In this document: positions 26,212 through 38,593 of the stretch, in pieces
Numbering within the stretch: position 1 is the stretch's first letter
How the letters are laid out: each line of letters begins with the position of its first letter
Assembly (NCBI RefSeq): GCF_900177815.1
Contig: NZ_FXAZ01000004.1
Span: forward strand, 186,001-250,000
From: Paenibacillus aquistagni
GTDB lineage: Bacteria > Bacillota > Bacilli > Paenibacillales > Paenibacillaceae
Reading direction: 5' to 3'
Length of the DNA stretch: 64,000 bases
Position numbers and translations under genes: made by a program
The notes under the pieces: model-generated
What the model was told of the DNA's origin: nothing
The model's input: only the letters and a program-made list of their open reading frames with translations
Databases searched by the model: none

Positions 26212-27872
26212 ATATGAGCCAGAAGGTGGACACGACGACGCTGTCTTCCCTTGCCAAGGTATTTCCCGATGAAGAATTGAAGGATGCTGCCTACGTGAAG
26301 GGCTCTGCCCTGCTTGACGAATCTTATTCCTTCCAGGTTGCCTACCGCAGCGCACAGCTGTGGAAGGGGGTGTCGGTACGTGTACAATCTGAGCTGGCCC
26401 CTTATATCACGCTGTATGAGGTAGGTTTAGCGCCTTCGGAGCTGCCGAACCATGCTGATCATGATGAGCATTGCCTGCGTACTGCTCCAGGCTTGTACCC
26501 AGATCCGCTGTACCCGCTGTCTGAAGCCAAGGTCGATGTCATGGCAGGCCAATGGCGTTCTGTCTTTGTTGAAGTGAATCTTGACGATCAGGTGAAGCCT
26601 GGCACGTATGAGATTAAGCTTAGCTTCGAGGAGCAGGGGCAGGAGCTTGGCGCAGCGGCATTCCAATTAGAAGTTATCGGTAGCAAGCTGCCAGCTCAAA
26701 CCTTAACGCACACCGAATGGTTCCATGCCGATTGCTTGGCGACCTACTATAAGGTGGATGCCCTGAGCGAGGAGCATTGGAAGCTGATTCGAAGCTTTGT
26801 CCGCACCGCCGTAGAGCATGGCATGAATATGATTCTGACTCCGCTCTTTACGTTGCCGCTGGATACAGCAGTCGGCGGGGAGCGCCCAACCGTTCAGTTG
26901 GTTGGTGTCGAGGTGACAGGCCAGGATCAGTATGGCTTTGACTTCTCTAGCCTTGATCGCTGGATCGATATGTGCATTGAGGAAGGCGTATCTTATATTG
27001 AGTTTTCACATTTGTTTACCCAGTGGGGCGTTAAGCACGCGCCTAAGATTGTAGCGACTGTGAATGGGGAAGAGAAGCGCATCTTTGGCTGGGATACCGA
27101 TGCGATGGGTGAGGCTTATGGTCAATTCCTATCTCAATTCCTACCGCAGCTCAAAGCGTATATCGTAGAAAAAGAGATCGCGGACCGCTGCTATTTCCAC
27201 GTGTCCGATGAGCCTTCCCTTGAGCACCTCGGCAACTATGAAGCCGCGAGCAAGCGACTGCGCGAAGGACTTGGCGATGATGTCACCTTTATCGACGCCT
27301 TATCCAACATTGACTTCTATGAGCGCGGAATCGTCGAGCATCCGATCCCTGCGAATGATCATATCACGCCGTTTATCGAGCATGGCGTCGATCCGCTGTG
27401 GACCTACTACTGCGTGTCTCAGCGCCAGAAGGTATCGAACCGCTTCTTCTGCATGCCTTCAGCCCGCAACCGTGTGCTCGGCATTCAAATGTACAAGTTC
27501 AACGTGAAGGGCTTCCTGCACTGGGGCTACAACTTCTGGTATACACAGTTCTCGACGAGAGCGATTGATCCTTATCGCGTTACGGATTCGGGTCGTGCGT
27601 TCCCATCTGGAGACCCCTTCCTTGTCTATCCGGGCGAGGATGGACCCATTGGCTCCTTGCGCCTGAAGGTGATGCGTGAAGCGCTTCAAGATATGCGCGC
27701 CTTGCAGCTGCTGGAGGAGCTTGCAGGCCGAGAAGCTGCGATGGCACTGGTCGAGAAGCAGGTCGATGAGCCGATAACATTCAGCTCCTACCCGCGCGAG
27801 GCGGCATGGCTGCTCGGCTTGAGAGAAGCCGTTAACGATGCGATTAAGCAGAGTATTCATTCTCATCTATAA
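26205..27872 (+). CDS. DUF4091 (GH123-like) glycosidase
   Basis: The 555-residue product has an N-terminal beta-sandwich (about residues 1-160) and a TIM-barrel DUF4091 domain. The latter is recognised from TEWFHADCLATYYKV, HGMNMILTPLF, YFHVSDEPSLEHL and the late FLHWGYNFWYT, which resemble GH123 beta-N-acetylgalactosaminidases. The Asp-Glu pair in VSDEP fits the GH123 catalytic site. No signal peptide is present. Two ATGs, 26199 and 26205, follow AAGGAG; 26205 has the better spacing. It lies in one direction with the BNR hydrolase and next to a beta-galactosidase, which suggests intracellular breakdown of imported amino-sugar or galactose-containing oligosaccharides. Confidence 0.78.
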   Translation: MLNMSQKVDTTTLSSLAKVFPDEELKDAAYVKGSALLDESYSFQVAYRSAQLWKGVSVRVQSELAPYITLYEVGLAPSELPNHADHDEHCLRTAPGLYPDPLYPLSEAKVDVMAGQWRSVFVEVNLDDQVKPGTYEIKLSFEEQGQELGAAAFQLEVIGSKLPAQTLTHTEWFHADCLATYYKVDALSEEHWKLIRSFVRTAVEHGMNMILTPLFTLPLDTAVGGERPTVQLVGVEVTGQDQYGFDFSSLDRWIDMCIEEGVSYIEFSHLFTQWGVKHAPKIVATVNGEEKRIFGWDTDAMGEAYGQFLSQFLPQLKAYIVEKEIADRCYFHVSDEPSLEHLGNYEAASKRLREGLGDDVTFIDALSNIDFYERGIVEHPIPANDHITPFIEHGVDPLWTYYCVSQRQKVSNRFFCMPSARNRVLGIQMYKFNVKGFLHWGYNFWYTQFSTRAIDPYRVTDSGRAFPSGDPFLVYPGEDGPIGSLRLKVMREALQDMRALQLLEELAGREAAMALVEKQVDEPITFSSYPREAAWLLGLREAVNDAIKQSIHSHL

Positions 27873-27901
27873 ACGCCATACGAGTAAGCTTGCATGAATA
27901 G

Positions 27902-27934
27902 GGTCCCCATGCATCGTACAGATGTATGGGGACC
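27902..27934 (+). terminator. hairpin between the DUF4091 and BNR hydrolase genes
   Basis: Arms 27902-27915 and 27921-27934 pair over 14 positions with one G-T wobble around a 5-nt loop. The following sequence, GTTGTGCTGTTG, is only weakly T-rich, so it may be a partial terminator or an mRNA-stabilising hairpin. Confidence 0.5.
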
Positions 27935-28022
27935 GTTGTGCTGTTGGTTGCGCCACAACATTCTGTAGAAGCGAAGTGATGCCGTTATGGCAGCTTTAAC
28001 GGCAAACGCGGAGGTTATTGTG

Positions 28023-29075
28023 ATGCTGAACAAATTCATTGTAAGTCGAGATGACAGCGTATATGAAGCATTTCCTGCTCTTGAGCTGACCGTGAAGGAG
28101 CATCTAATATGTGTGTTTTTGGAATGTGTATCCCATGGAGATCGCTCGAATACTCGCATCGTATATGTGAAGAGTGAGGATCGCGGGCGGAGCTGGGGAG
28201 AGAAGATATGTTTGACCGAGAGTGATCCAGAGCAGATGTACTATGATGATTGCCCAAGCATTAAGCGGCTGCGTGATGGCCGGCTTGTTATACTGATCAA
28301 TAAATGCGCAAGACACGAGCCGATGGGCAATGCAGGCGGCCGCCATGCTCGGACATGGATGTACATTGGCGATTCAGACGGAAATGAATGGTCGGCTCCT
28401 ATTGAGACCCCGATCGAAGGGATCGTTCCAGATACGCTGCTAGAGCTTGACAGCGGCCGATGGCTGGTGACGGCTCACTATGAAAGCAAGGAGCATGGCT
28501 TCTTGGAACAGATGGCATGGTATACGGATAACCAAGGAACAACCTGGAGCGGTCCGATTACTGTAGCCAGCCAATCAGGCCTTCATCTATGTGAAGGTTC
28601 CGTGCTTCCATTGCCGAATGGGGTGCTTGTCTGCTATATGAGGGAAAATTCCCATCTTGGGCTTGATGCTTACAAGGCTATTTCGTACGATCAGGGCGAG
28701 TCCTGGGAAGGGCTTTATACAGCGCCAATTCCTGCCTGCCATCGGCCTGTAGCTCGCATGCTGGCAAGCGGCCTTGTATTGATTACCTACCGATTCATGC
28801 AAGGGGGCAAGGGGTGGCTCGGCTTCTGGACGCAGAATGTATTTGCTTGTCTTACAGATGCTGCGTCTGCTGCAAGCACAGAACGCGATAACCAATGGTC
28901 TAGAATCTTTCCACTGGATTATGATCGAAGTCCGGAATCGGATCTTGGTTATACTGGATCGGTGCAGTTTGCAGATGGGGAAATCTATGTAGTGAATTAC
29001 ATCGTGGATGATGCGCCAAAGGCTCATATAAGAGGTTATGCCTTCTATGAATCGGATCTGTTATTAACGTCATAA
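28023..29075 (+). CDS. BNR/Asp-box (sialidase superfamily) hydrolase
   Basis: The 350-residue product is a six-bladed propeller of the sialidase superfamily. Three Asp-boxes are clear: SEDRGRSW, TDNQGTTW and SYDQGESW. Other conserved pieces are RLRDGRLVILIN, EGSVLPLPNGVLVCYMRE and TGSVQFADGEIYVVNY. The usual Arg-Ile-Pro motif near the N-terminus is replaced by AFPAL, so the first Arg of the sialidase triad seems absent and true sialidase activity is doubtful. ATG 28023 has GGAGG 8 nt before it; the in-frame ATG at 27987 lacks one. There is no signal peptide. Confidence 0.75.
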   Translation: MLNKFIVSRDDSVYEAFPALELTVKEHLICVFLECVSHGDRSNTRIVYVKSEDRGRSWGEKICLTESDPEQMYYDDCPSIKRLRDGRLVILINKCARHEPMGNAGGRHARTWMYIGDSDGNEWSAPIETPIEGIVPDTLLELDSGRWLVTAHYESKEHGFLEQMAWYTDNQGTTWSGPITVASQSGLHLCEGSVLPLPNGVLVCYMRENSHLGLDAYKAISYDQGESWEGLYTAPIPACHRPVARMLASGLVLITYRFMQGGKGWLGFWTQNVFACLTDAASAASTERDNQWSRIFPLDYDRSPESDLGYTGSVQFADGEIYVVNYIVDDAPKAHIRGYAFYESDLLLTS

Positions 29076-29130
29076 ATCGATTCTCTAGAGAGGGTACAGG
29101 AACGAATTGTTTCCCTATCATGCTCATGTA

Positions 29131-29190
29131 AAAAGCACCTCTGGTTGCGACTAGGAAGATCTCCTTTTAACGCGACTAAGAGGTGCTTTT
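29131..29190. terminator. bidirectional terminator between the BNR hydrolase and beta-galactosidase genes
   Basis: AAAAGCACCTCT (29131-29142) is mirrored exactly at 29179-29190, giving A and T tracts on both sides. The 36-nt loop holds a GGAAGATCTCC partial dyad and two copies of GCGACTA. Confidence 0.65.
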
Positions 29191-29295
29191 CCATGCATAT
29201 TGCCGTTGTCATGAGCAGGTCCTATTCAAGCTAAGCCGCTCTTATAATGAACCGTAATGCCTCTTTATTTGACTCACACTAGAATACACAAGCGG

Positions 29296-32331
<3,036 letters not shown>

Positions 32332-32465
32332 TCAACGTGGAACCGATGAATTGGCATCCGGTATGCTGTTCTACGGCTTCGGCTGTGTCAAAGCAGCGCT
32401 GCAAGCATGCTGGAAGCCCAAGCTGATCTTAGCAGGCCTCATCGTTTCTATGTTGTGGTTATGAT

Positions 32466-32520
32466 ATATTCATATTATAGAATGGCTGTTATCCTTGATA
32501 CAGAACGAGATATTCATATT
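32466..32520. promoter_or_regulatory. direct repeats in the lacZ/araC intergenic region
   Basis: ATATTCATATT occurs at 32466-32476 and 32510-32520, 44 bp apart (about four helical turns). A perfect TATAAT for lacZ lies on the minus strand at 32474-32479 without a good -35. This fits an activator such as the AraC-type protein encoded to the right. Confidence 0.45.
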
Positions 32521-32562
32521 TATTTAACGATTTTCGCATTTGTGAAATAGATAAGGAGAGAG

Positions 32563-33399
32563 ATGTCTGTGGCCAACCGATTGGGTTTTCTCATGATGAA
32601 TGACGTGGTTCAACGATTGCCTATCTATATGACAGGAGCAGGGCATTGGGATCATCAGGAGCCGATTGAGCGTCCGGATGGGTTCCCACAATATCAATGG
32701 CTGCACTGTGTATCTGGCGAGGGAGAACTAAAGGTCAATGGTCGAATTCATCGCATCAAGCCAGGCGCAGGCATGTTCTTGCATCCTGATGAGTCGCATG
32801 CTTATTACAGTGTAGAACGTCCTTGGGAGGTATACTGGATTACATTTATGGGCAGCGAGGTACAGGCACTGGCTGAACTGGCAGGATTCGGAGAGACGGC
32901 TGTATATGAGGCGCACAGTCAAGAGCTTATTTTGAACCATCTGAAGAATGGACTTTCCTTGACGCTGTCTAATCAGCCGGGGGCTGCGCTGGAATGCGCC
33001 AAGCTCGCTTATATGTTCCTAATCGACCTGACGACGGATCGGATGATGCGCGCAGCTTCGACGGATCAGGGCTACTTGAGGCTCCAGCCGGTCTTCAATT
33101 ATATGGACGAGCATTACCATCGTGACATTCCACTGCAGGAGCTGGCTGAGCAGCTAGGTGTATCCGTGCAGCATTTATGTCTATTATTCCGCAATAATGT
33201 AAACAAGCGTCCGATGGAGTATTTGAACCAGCTTCGCATTCATAAGAGCAAGGAGCTGCTATTGCAAAGCCCGGTTGCGCGGATTCAGGAGATTGCGCTG
33301 CAAGTTGGCTTTACGACGCCGGGTTATTTTAGCACGCTATTTAAACGCACAGAGGGAATGACGCCAGAAACGTTCCGCAAGCTGAATGGAGTCCGCTAG
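32563..33399 (+). CDS. AraC family transcriptional regulator
   Basis: A 278-residue regulator. The N-terminal cupin/AraC ligand-binding part (QYQWLHCVSGEGELKVNG, GAGMFLHPDESHAYY) is followed by two helix-turn-helix units; the second contains IQEIALQVGFTTPGYFSTLFKRTEGMTPETFR, typical of the family. AAGGAG lies 4 nt before ATG 32563 and 10 nt before an in-frame GTG at 32569, so the GTG may be the real start. It is divergent from lacZ and likely controls it in response to a sugar. Confidence 0.92.
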   Translation: MSVANRLGFLMMNDVVQRLPIYMTGAGHWDHQEPIERPDGFPQYQWLHCVSGEGELKVNGRIHRIKPGAGMFLHPDESHAYYSVERPWEVYWITFMGSEVQALAELAGFGETAVYEAHSQELILNHLKNGLSLTLSNQPGAALECAKLAYMFLIDLTTDRMMRAASTDQGYLRLQPVFNYMDEHYHRDIPLQELAEQLGVSVQHLCLLFRNNVNKRPMEYLNQLRIHKSKELLLQSPVARIQEIALQVGFTTPGYFSTLFKRTEGMTPETFRKLNGVR

Positions 33400-33628
33400 T
33401 CACTCGCAGAAAGGGATTAGAGGACTGAACGAATGCACAATATCATCGTGATCATAGAAGGTATTGGCGCTTGCAATAGGGAAGTCATTAGTCTGGCAGA
33501 AATATTTACTAGCTGCCTTTCTTCAATAGCAAAGAAACTTGCGTGTTATCTTTGCGTCTAAATTATGTTATAGTATTTTTTTGGACAAGCGTATGAGCGT
33601 ACACTTCATGAAGAAGGGAGCGAAACTC

Positions 33629-34879
33629 ATGGTGAGAAAAAGCTGTACAATCTTTGTTATGGCCATGTTGAGCTTCATGCTGTTATGGCCTTTATCAGGC
33701 TATGCCGCTGCTTCGGAAAGTGTGGGGGCAGTACGAGCAGTAATGAAGCAGGCACCGAGTGAGATTGAGACGGTGTCGGGTGTGTCTGCGCGATTTGATG
33801 AACAGCAGGTAGGGTATGTCGATCCTGATTCGGGAACGATCTACTATAATATAAGCGGTGTACAGGATGATAAGCGGTGGTATTCCGTAGTTGAAAAGTC
33901 TCCTGATGGAACGCTGATGCGCTGGGAGGATGGATTCTCCGCAATTTATCCTGTGATGGACGGGGCTCCAAGGGTGAGCATCCTGCCTTCCAAATATAGT
34001 GCTGGCGATATGGATCAGGGCTTCTATTATGATGCGGCAAGCAGCACGGTATATGAAGGCAATGCCTATATCATCTCACCGGATCAGCGGTGGGCTTTGT
34101 ATGAAAACTCCTCTTATACCGTTCCTCTAGGTGAGAACGGACCAGAACAGCCGCAGCGTGAGTACCGTTATTGGCTGAAGGAAGCAAAGACGCACGAGCT
34201 GCAGGAAATATTCACAAGCCCATCCTATACGGGGGCTACATGGACCGCAGATAGTCAAATCATTGTGCAGCGTTACAGTGAGCAGGCGAAGCAAAATGAG
34301 ATTGTGTTGTTTGACCCAAACACGCTAAAGTGGAAGTTTCTAATGAACGCGTCTATGGTGTTCTATCTTCGTGATCGTCATCTTCTTGTATACACGAATA
34401 ATGAGCCGACAAGACAGCCGAATGCCTATGATCTGAACACACATCGGACTCGCACCATCTCTACCGAAGAGCTCAATCAGCTGTCCCGCGAGAGATGGAC
34501 CTCCTATAAGGATGTCGAGGAACTGGACCCAGAGTTGAATGTATCCCGTTTGCCCGTCAAGTCGATGGTGTTCACAAGACACCGAGAGCATAAGGTGGAG
34601 ATCGATGGCCAGATTGTAAAGCTTCCATATGCTTTGCAGAAAAATGGAACGCTGTGGCTGCCTGTTCGACCTATGGCAGAAGCGTTGAGCTGGAAGATCG
34701 AGCCGATCCAGACGGAAGCCGCCCATTATCAATACGGTATTCAGCAGGACTCAAGCCGGATTGAGCTTCAGAATACGAACAGCATCGTCATTCACAATCG
34801 GTTGTTTATAACGCGAGGGCAGCTGCAATCACTAGGCTACAAGGAGATTGAGGTTAGTCCGAACATTACGAATAAATAA
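33629..34879 (+). CDS. secreted protein with beta-propeller-like region and C-terminal copper-amine-oxidase-N-like domain
   Basis: A 416-residue exported protein. The signal peptide runs to about GYAAA (residue 27). The middle (about 50-310) has repeated beta-strand motifs such as YVDPDSGTIYYN, SPDGTLMRWEDG and ISPDQRWALYENSS, which suggest a WD40/TolB-like propeller. The last 95 residues (KVEIDGQIVKLPYALQKNG and LWLPVRPMAEALSW) match the copper amine oxidase N-terminal fold used widely in Paenibacillus surface proteins. ATG 33629 is chosen because AAGGGAG lies 8 nt upstream. Function unknown; no catalytic motif seen. Confidence 0.65.
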   Translation: MVRKSCTIFVMAMLSFMLLWPLSGYAAASESVGAVRAVMKQAPSEIETVSGVSARFDEQQVGYVDPDSGTIYYNISGVQDDKRWYSVVEKSPDGTLMRWEDGFSAIYPVMDGAPRVSILPSKYSAGDMDQGFYYDAASSTVYEGNAYIISPDQRWALYENSSYTVPLGENGPEQPQREYRYWLKEAKTHELQEIFTSPSYTGATWTADSQIIVQRYSEQAKQNEIVLFDPNTLKWKFLMNASMVFYLRDRHLLVYTNNEPTRQPNAYDLNTHRTRTISTEELNQLSRERWTSYKDVEELDPELNVSRLPVKSMVFTRHREHKVEIDGQIVKLPYALQKNGTLWLPVRPMAEALSWKIEPIQTEAAHYQYGIQQDSSRIELQNTNSIVIHNRLFITRGQLQSLGYKEIEVSPNITNK

Positions 34880-34888
34880 AACATAAAG

Positions 34889-34917
34889 AAACGCTTGGAG
34901 GCTTCCGAGCGTTTTTT
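34889..34917 (+). terminator. terminator after the propeller protein gene
   Basis: AAACGCTTGGA (34889-34899) pairs with TCCGAGCGTTT (34904-34914) with one G-T wobble and a 4-nt loop, ending in a seven-T run. Confidence 0.88.
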
Positions 34918-35012
34918 TGCTGAGTACGCATGGATTTCTATCCTGGATTGCTATTAGGAGTACATCATGAAAAAAAGTATAGGCGAGCGCGCCAAGGCAT
35001 CGTGGCACATCT

Positions 35013-35042
35013 AAAAAAGCCCCTGAATCATCAGGAGCTTTT
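35013..35042 (-). terminator. terminator of the small basic protein gene
   Basis: On the minus strand AAAAGCTCCTGA pairs with TCAGGGGCTTTT (one mismatch, 4-nt loop) and runs into six T residues. It lies about 60 bp after the stop of the 35104-35286 gene. Confidence 0.7.
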
Positions 35043-35103
35043 CTCAGCGTGCGCATATACGGATCGCTTAACACATTCGCTCGCTTGCTTAGGACAAGGA
35101 GGC

Positions 35104-35286
35104 TTAGGAGCCACCTGTACGGCGGCGCTGATTGTTAGGCTTCTTCGTATTTTGACTTTTTAGTGTCTTGGTCGCATTGGAATGAAAGTTTCCTTTATGC
35201 TCGGATTGCTGTTGTTTCTTCTTCTCCAGCATTTGCTTCATTGCATCTGCGAGATTGACTTTCTTTGGCTGCTGATTCTCAGACAT
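35104..35286 (-). CDS. small conserved basic protein
   Basis: The 60-residue product is highly charged: an N-terminal amphipathic stretch VNLADAMKQMLEKKKQQQ, then a Lys/Asn/Gln/Arg-rich tail with TKTLKSQNTKKPNNQRRR. Similar short proteins with the same TKTLRSQNTKKPNNQRR-like tail are common in Bacillales, with no assigned function. AGGTGG precedes ATG 35286, and a terminator follows on the same strand. Binding to nucleic acid is possible from its charge but not shown. Confidence 0.75.
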   Translation of the reverse strand: MSENQQPKKVNLADAMKQMLEKKKQQQSEHKGNFHSNATKTLKSQNTKKPNNQRRRTGGS

Positions 35287-35440
35287 CGTACCACCTACCT
35301 AAGGCTTTGTTGATTTAAGACTATCATGGCTTGTTTGGAACAGCAATATGCCAAAATAAATATATACATTTATGCACATGAACACAGCTTCGCTACAGTC
35401 GTGTAGAAAAGGGGGAGTTACATGGACAAATGAATAAATC

Positions 35441-35477
35441 AGCCCTCCTGCACACGTAATATCTTAGGAGGAGGGCT
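35441..35477 (-). terminator. hairpin after namA
   Basis: AGCCCTCCT (35441-35449) and AGGAGGGCT (35469-35477) pair perfectly, 16 bp past the namA stop codon. The minus-strand tail GATTTATTC is only moderately T-rich. Confidence 0.55.
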
Positions 35478-35492
35478 GGCTGCTGTAATGTC

Positions 35493-36506
35493 TTACCAGC
35501 CTCGTGCATAAGAGGCTGGCGGCGTTAACTCTACGCCGAGCGTCTTCGCCGCTTGGCGCGGCCAATAAGGATCACGGAGCAGCTCTCGGCCAAGGAAGAC
35601 AAGGTCGGCGCGAAGATTATGGACGATATCTTCTGCATGCGTCGGCTCCGTGATCAGCCCTACAGCTCCAGTCGCAATGCCGGCTGATTGGCGAATAGCC
35701 TGGGCATAGGAGACTTGATAGCCCGGGAATAGGGCTGTTGGCGCACTGGATACAACGCCGCCTGTACTGACATCAATGAGATCCACGCCTTGCGCCTTCA
35801 TGCGGCGGGCGTAATCAATAAAGACCTCAAGGCTGTTGCCTTCCTCGTCATATTCATTTGCGGATATTCGAACAAACAGCGGCTTGTCCCAGATATTCCT
35901 TACCGTATCTATGGTCTCTTGAAGGAAGCGATAGCGCCCGTCCACGCTGCCGCCGTACCCATCAAGACGCTTATTCGTTAATGGCGACATGAACTCGTTG
36001 ATCAAGTAGCCATGGGCAGCATGTAGCTCAATCACATCAAAGCCGGCCTCTTCTGCTCGACGAGCGGCATCGGCGAATGCCTTGATCGTCTTGCGAATAT
36101 CCTCTTGGGACATCTCCTGAGGTGTTTCATAGCGATCGCTGAATGGTATTGCGGATGGTGCAATGCTATGAGGCACGGTCGCTTTGCGGCCAGCATGAGC
36201 CAGCTGGATGCCAATCTTGGCTCCTTGGGCGTGAACCATCTGAACGAGTTCGCGCAGGCTCTCAATCTGTGCATCCTCCCAGATGCCGAGATCCTGTGCG
36301 CTGATCCGGCCATTGGGTTGAACCGCTGTTGCTTCAAGCATAATAAGCCCCACTTGCCCTACGGCACGGGATGTATAGTGAACACGATGCCAATCGTTCA
36401 CTTTCCCATCCTGAGCCTCAACGGCATACATGCACATTGGAGACATGACAATGCGGTTCGGAAGTGTAATATTGCGTATGGTTAAAGGTTGAAATAGCTG
36501 TGACAT
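35493..36506 (-). CDS. namA: NADPH dehydrogenase NamA (old yellow enzyme, YqjM type)
   Basis: A 337-residue FMN-dependent ene-reductase, close along its whole length to B. subtilis YqjM. Visible family features are [11 protein letters not shown] with the FMN-tuning Cys, the [10 protein letters not shown] substrate His region, [35 protein letters not shown], and the C-terminal YARGW, which reaches into the neighbouring subunit in YqjM. It reduces activated C=C bonds of electrophiles with NADPH. It is probably a single-gene unit. Confidence 0.95.
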   Translation of the reverse strand: MSQLFQPLTIRNITLPNRIVMSPMCMYAVEAQDGKVNDWHRVHYTSRAVGQVGLIMLEATAVQPNGRISAQDLGIWEDAQIESLRELVQMVHAQGAKIGIQLAHAGRKATVPHSIAPSAIPFSDRYETPQEMSQEDIRKTIKAFADAARRAEEAGFDVIELHAAHGYLINEFMSPLTNKRLDGYGGSVDGRYRFLQETIDTVRNIWDKPLFVRISANEYDEEGNSLEVFIDYARRMKAQGVDLIDVSTGGVVSSAPTALFPGYQVSYAQAIRQSAGIATGAVGLITEPTHAEDIVHNLRADLVFLGRELLRDPYWPRQAAKTLGVELTPPASYARGW

Positions 36507-36636
36507 CTGTAGCGTTCATCCTCTCTATGCTGTGGGTATGAGATTATTTGATGGATTAGGAAAAATATAAAAAAAGTTCCATTCCTCGTATTATACCGCT
36601 TGTCTTTCATTTGGACAAACCTAGAGATTTGACGCT

Positions 36637-37593
36637 TTATCGCTCTGCCGTGGGAGCAACAAGCTCATCAAACCAAGCTAAGCAGTCGGCTGTAATCTCG
36701 TCTCGGTTCGTCTCATTCAAGAGCTCGTGCCGCGCGCCGGGATAAATAATCGTTTTGACATGCTGCAGCTTCAGCTGTTCAGTATACAGCTTCTCCAGCT
36801 TGCGCACTCCGGCACCGAAGTTGCCGACAGGATCTTTATCTCCGGCAATAATCAAGACAGGCAGATCTTTTGGGATTCTAGCGGTAACTTCCGGACGATG
36901 AATGTGCTGGATCAGATGAAACAGCTCATAGTAGAAGCCAACGGTGCACACATAGCCGCAGAATGGGTCATCTATATATTTTTGCACCTCGTGCTCATCA
37001 CGGCTGAGCCAATCATACTTGGTCTTGCTTGGCTTGAAATTCCGGTTGAAGCCGCCAAAGGCTAGATTGTCAATAAAAGGGCTGCGATGCTCAATGCCTT
37101 TCCACTTCGTGATCAGATTGGCGGCGAACTTGCCTGCATGCACTTCAGGCCCACGCGGACCGTTGCTGCCGCATAATACGACACCATCCAAGAGGGAGCC
37201 GTGAAGTGCGATATACATTTGGGATAGGAACGAGCCCATGCTGTGTCCAAATAAAATCAATGGCACGTCAGGATGCTCTGCTTGGATGTAAGTGCTGATG
37301 ATCCGCATATCCTCTACCATGTAGTGGTTATCATTGCGATTGAGATGGCCAAGCTTCTCCATGGAAGATGCTGACCTGCCATGACCACGGTGATCATTGG
37401 CATAAACGATATAGCCTGCCTGTACCAGCGCTTCTGCGAATCTGGCATAGCGCAGTCCTGTCTCTGTCATGCCATGAGCAATTTGAATGATGCCTTTGGG
37501 CTGCGAATGCGGCGTCTCTTCTTCTTTTTTCCATTGATATATGGTAATCGGGCTATCGGTTGAACTTGTTAACTGAAACTCATGGGTATGCAT
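36637..37593 (-). CDS. alpha/beta hydrolase, lysophospholipase/monoacylglycerol lipase type
   Basis: A 318-residue serine hydrolase of the PldB-like Hydrolase_4 family. The oxyanion region YANDHRGHGRSA, nucleophile elbow LFGHSMGSF, acid Asp in VLIIAGDKDPVG and catalytic His in GARHELLNE are all present. There is no signal peptide. AAGGAGG lies 8 nt upstream of ATG 37593. The substrate is probably a monoacylglycerol or lysophospholipid, but this is not proved by sequence. Confidence 0.88.
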   Translation of the reverse strand: MHTHEFQLTSSTDSPITIYQWKKEEETPHSQPKGIIQIAHGMTETGLRYARFAEALVQAGYIVYANDHRGHGRSASSMEKLGHLNRNDNHYMVEDMRIISTYIQAEHPDVPLILFGHSMGSFLSQMYIALHGSLLDGVVLCGSNGPRGPEVHAGKFAANLITKWKGIEHRSPFIDNLAFGGFNRNFKPSKTKYDWLSRDEHEVQKYIDDPFCGYVCTVGFYYELFHLIQHIHRPEVTARIPKDLPVLIIAGDKDPVGNFGAGVRKLEKLYTEQLKLQHVKTIIYPGARHELLNETNRDEITADCLAWFDELVAPTAER

Positions 37594-37752
37594 GCCATGA
37601 ACCTCCTTGAGATCTCGTGAAGTATTGGTTTAATGTGGAGCCGCAATAGCGTATTAACATCTTTTACTCCTAAACTATACTCTACCTATTCATAACCACT
37701 TCATGCAAGAATGAGACAGTTCGATGAAATGAAAAGTCCGTAAGCAAGGTTC

Positions 37753-37781
37753 TTTACATTGGAACATGGAGTGCGTACTAT
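37753..37781 (+). promoter_or_regulatory. promoter of the GAF-domain sulfoxide reductase gene
   Basis: TTTACA (37753-37758) and TACTAT (37776-37781) are separated by exactly 17 bp, about 55 bp before the ATG. Confidence 0.55.
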
Positions 37782-37835
37782 TAGAGAATGAGTTTGCAGA
37801 GGTTAATCAGATAGAGGAAGTGGAGGGTCTTTGAT

Positions 37836-38327
37836 ATGTTTGAACCTACATTATACAGCGGAGATCCAGCTAAGGATTATCCGCTTCTTCATTCCCAGCT
37901 TGCAGCTTTAATGGAAGGGGAGCCGAACTTCATCGCTAATATGGCGAATGCAGCAGCGCTGCTCTGGCATGGGCTTAAGGATATTAACTGGGCGGGATTC
38001 TATTTATATGAGGAAGACACGAACCAATTGGTGCTGGGGCCATTTCAAGGCCTTCCTGCTTGTGTGCGCATACCGCTTGGACGAGGGGTGTGCGGAGGAG
38101 CGGCAGCAGAGGAGCGTACATTTGTCGTGCCAGACGTCCACGCGTTTCCAGGGCATATCGCCTGCGATGCTCGCTCGCAATCGGAAATTGTCGTGCCGCT
38201 GATGCATGCTGGCAAGCTGATTGGCGTCATCGATATCGACAGCCCCATCCAGAATCGCTTCCATGCCATCGATCAGGAATGGCTGGAGCAGATCGCCGAG
38301 CTGTTGATGAGAGGCTCAAAGATCTAG
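37836..38327 (+). CDS. msrC: free methionine-(R)-sulfoxide reductase (GAF domain)
   Basis: A 163-residue single GAF-domain enzyme that reduces free methionine-R-sulfoxide. The conserved cysteines appear in LPACVRIPLGRGVCGGAAAE and GHIACDARSQSE, the latter followed by the SEIVVP strand. NWAGFYLYE near residue 50 is also typical. GGAGGG precedes ATG 37836. The enzyme uses thioredoxin. A separate peptide MsrA lies at 59361-59906. Confidence 0.92.
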   Translation: MFEPTLYSGDPAKDYPLLHSQLAALMEGEPNFIANMANAAALLWHGLKDINWAGFYLYEEDTNQLVLGPFQGLPACVRIPLGRGVCGGAAAEERTFVVPDVHAFPGHIACDARSQSEIVVPLMHAGKLIGVIDIDSPIQNRFHAIDQEWLEQIAELLMRGSKI

Positions 38328-38475
38328 TTGCCGCAAGTCTCCCTGAGTGGCTGGATAGAATATAAGGGACGTACAGCAGCATAACAGCGATAGGCATAAT
38401 GGTGATCGTGAATGTATGCCAGTATATGCCGTTGTGGAGCAGGAAATTCTAGCGCTAGATAAGCAAAAAACGTAA

Positions 38476-38522
38476 AAAGCCAAGGCCGCCTTTCAGTAAG
38501 GAAGGGACCTTGGCTTTCTTAT
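38476..38522. terminator. bidirectional terminator
   Basis: AAAGCCAAGG (38476-38485) pairs with CCTTGGCTTT (38508-38517), with an inner CCTT/AAGG pairing. Both strands have T-rich tails, so it can serve the sulfoxide reductase gene and the convergent membrane protein gene. Confidence 0.75.
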
Positions 38523-38593
38523 TGGCTGCAGGGCAAAAGGAAGAATTATTTCATTCATAATCATCGATTATTTAAGCATGAGCATAAGCTGAT

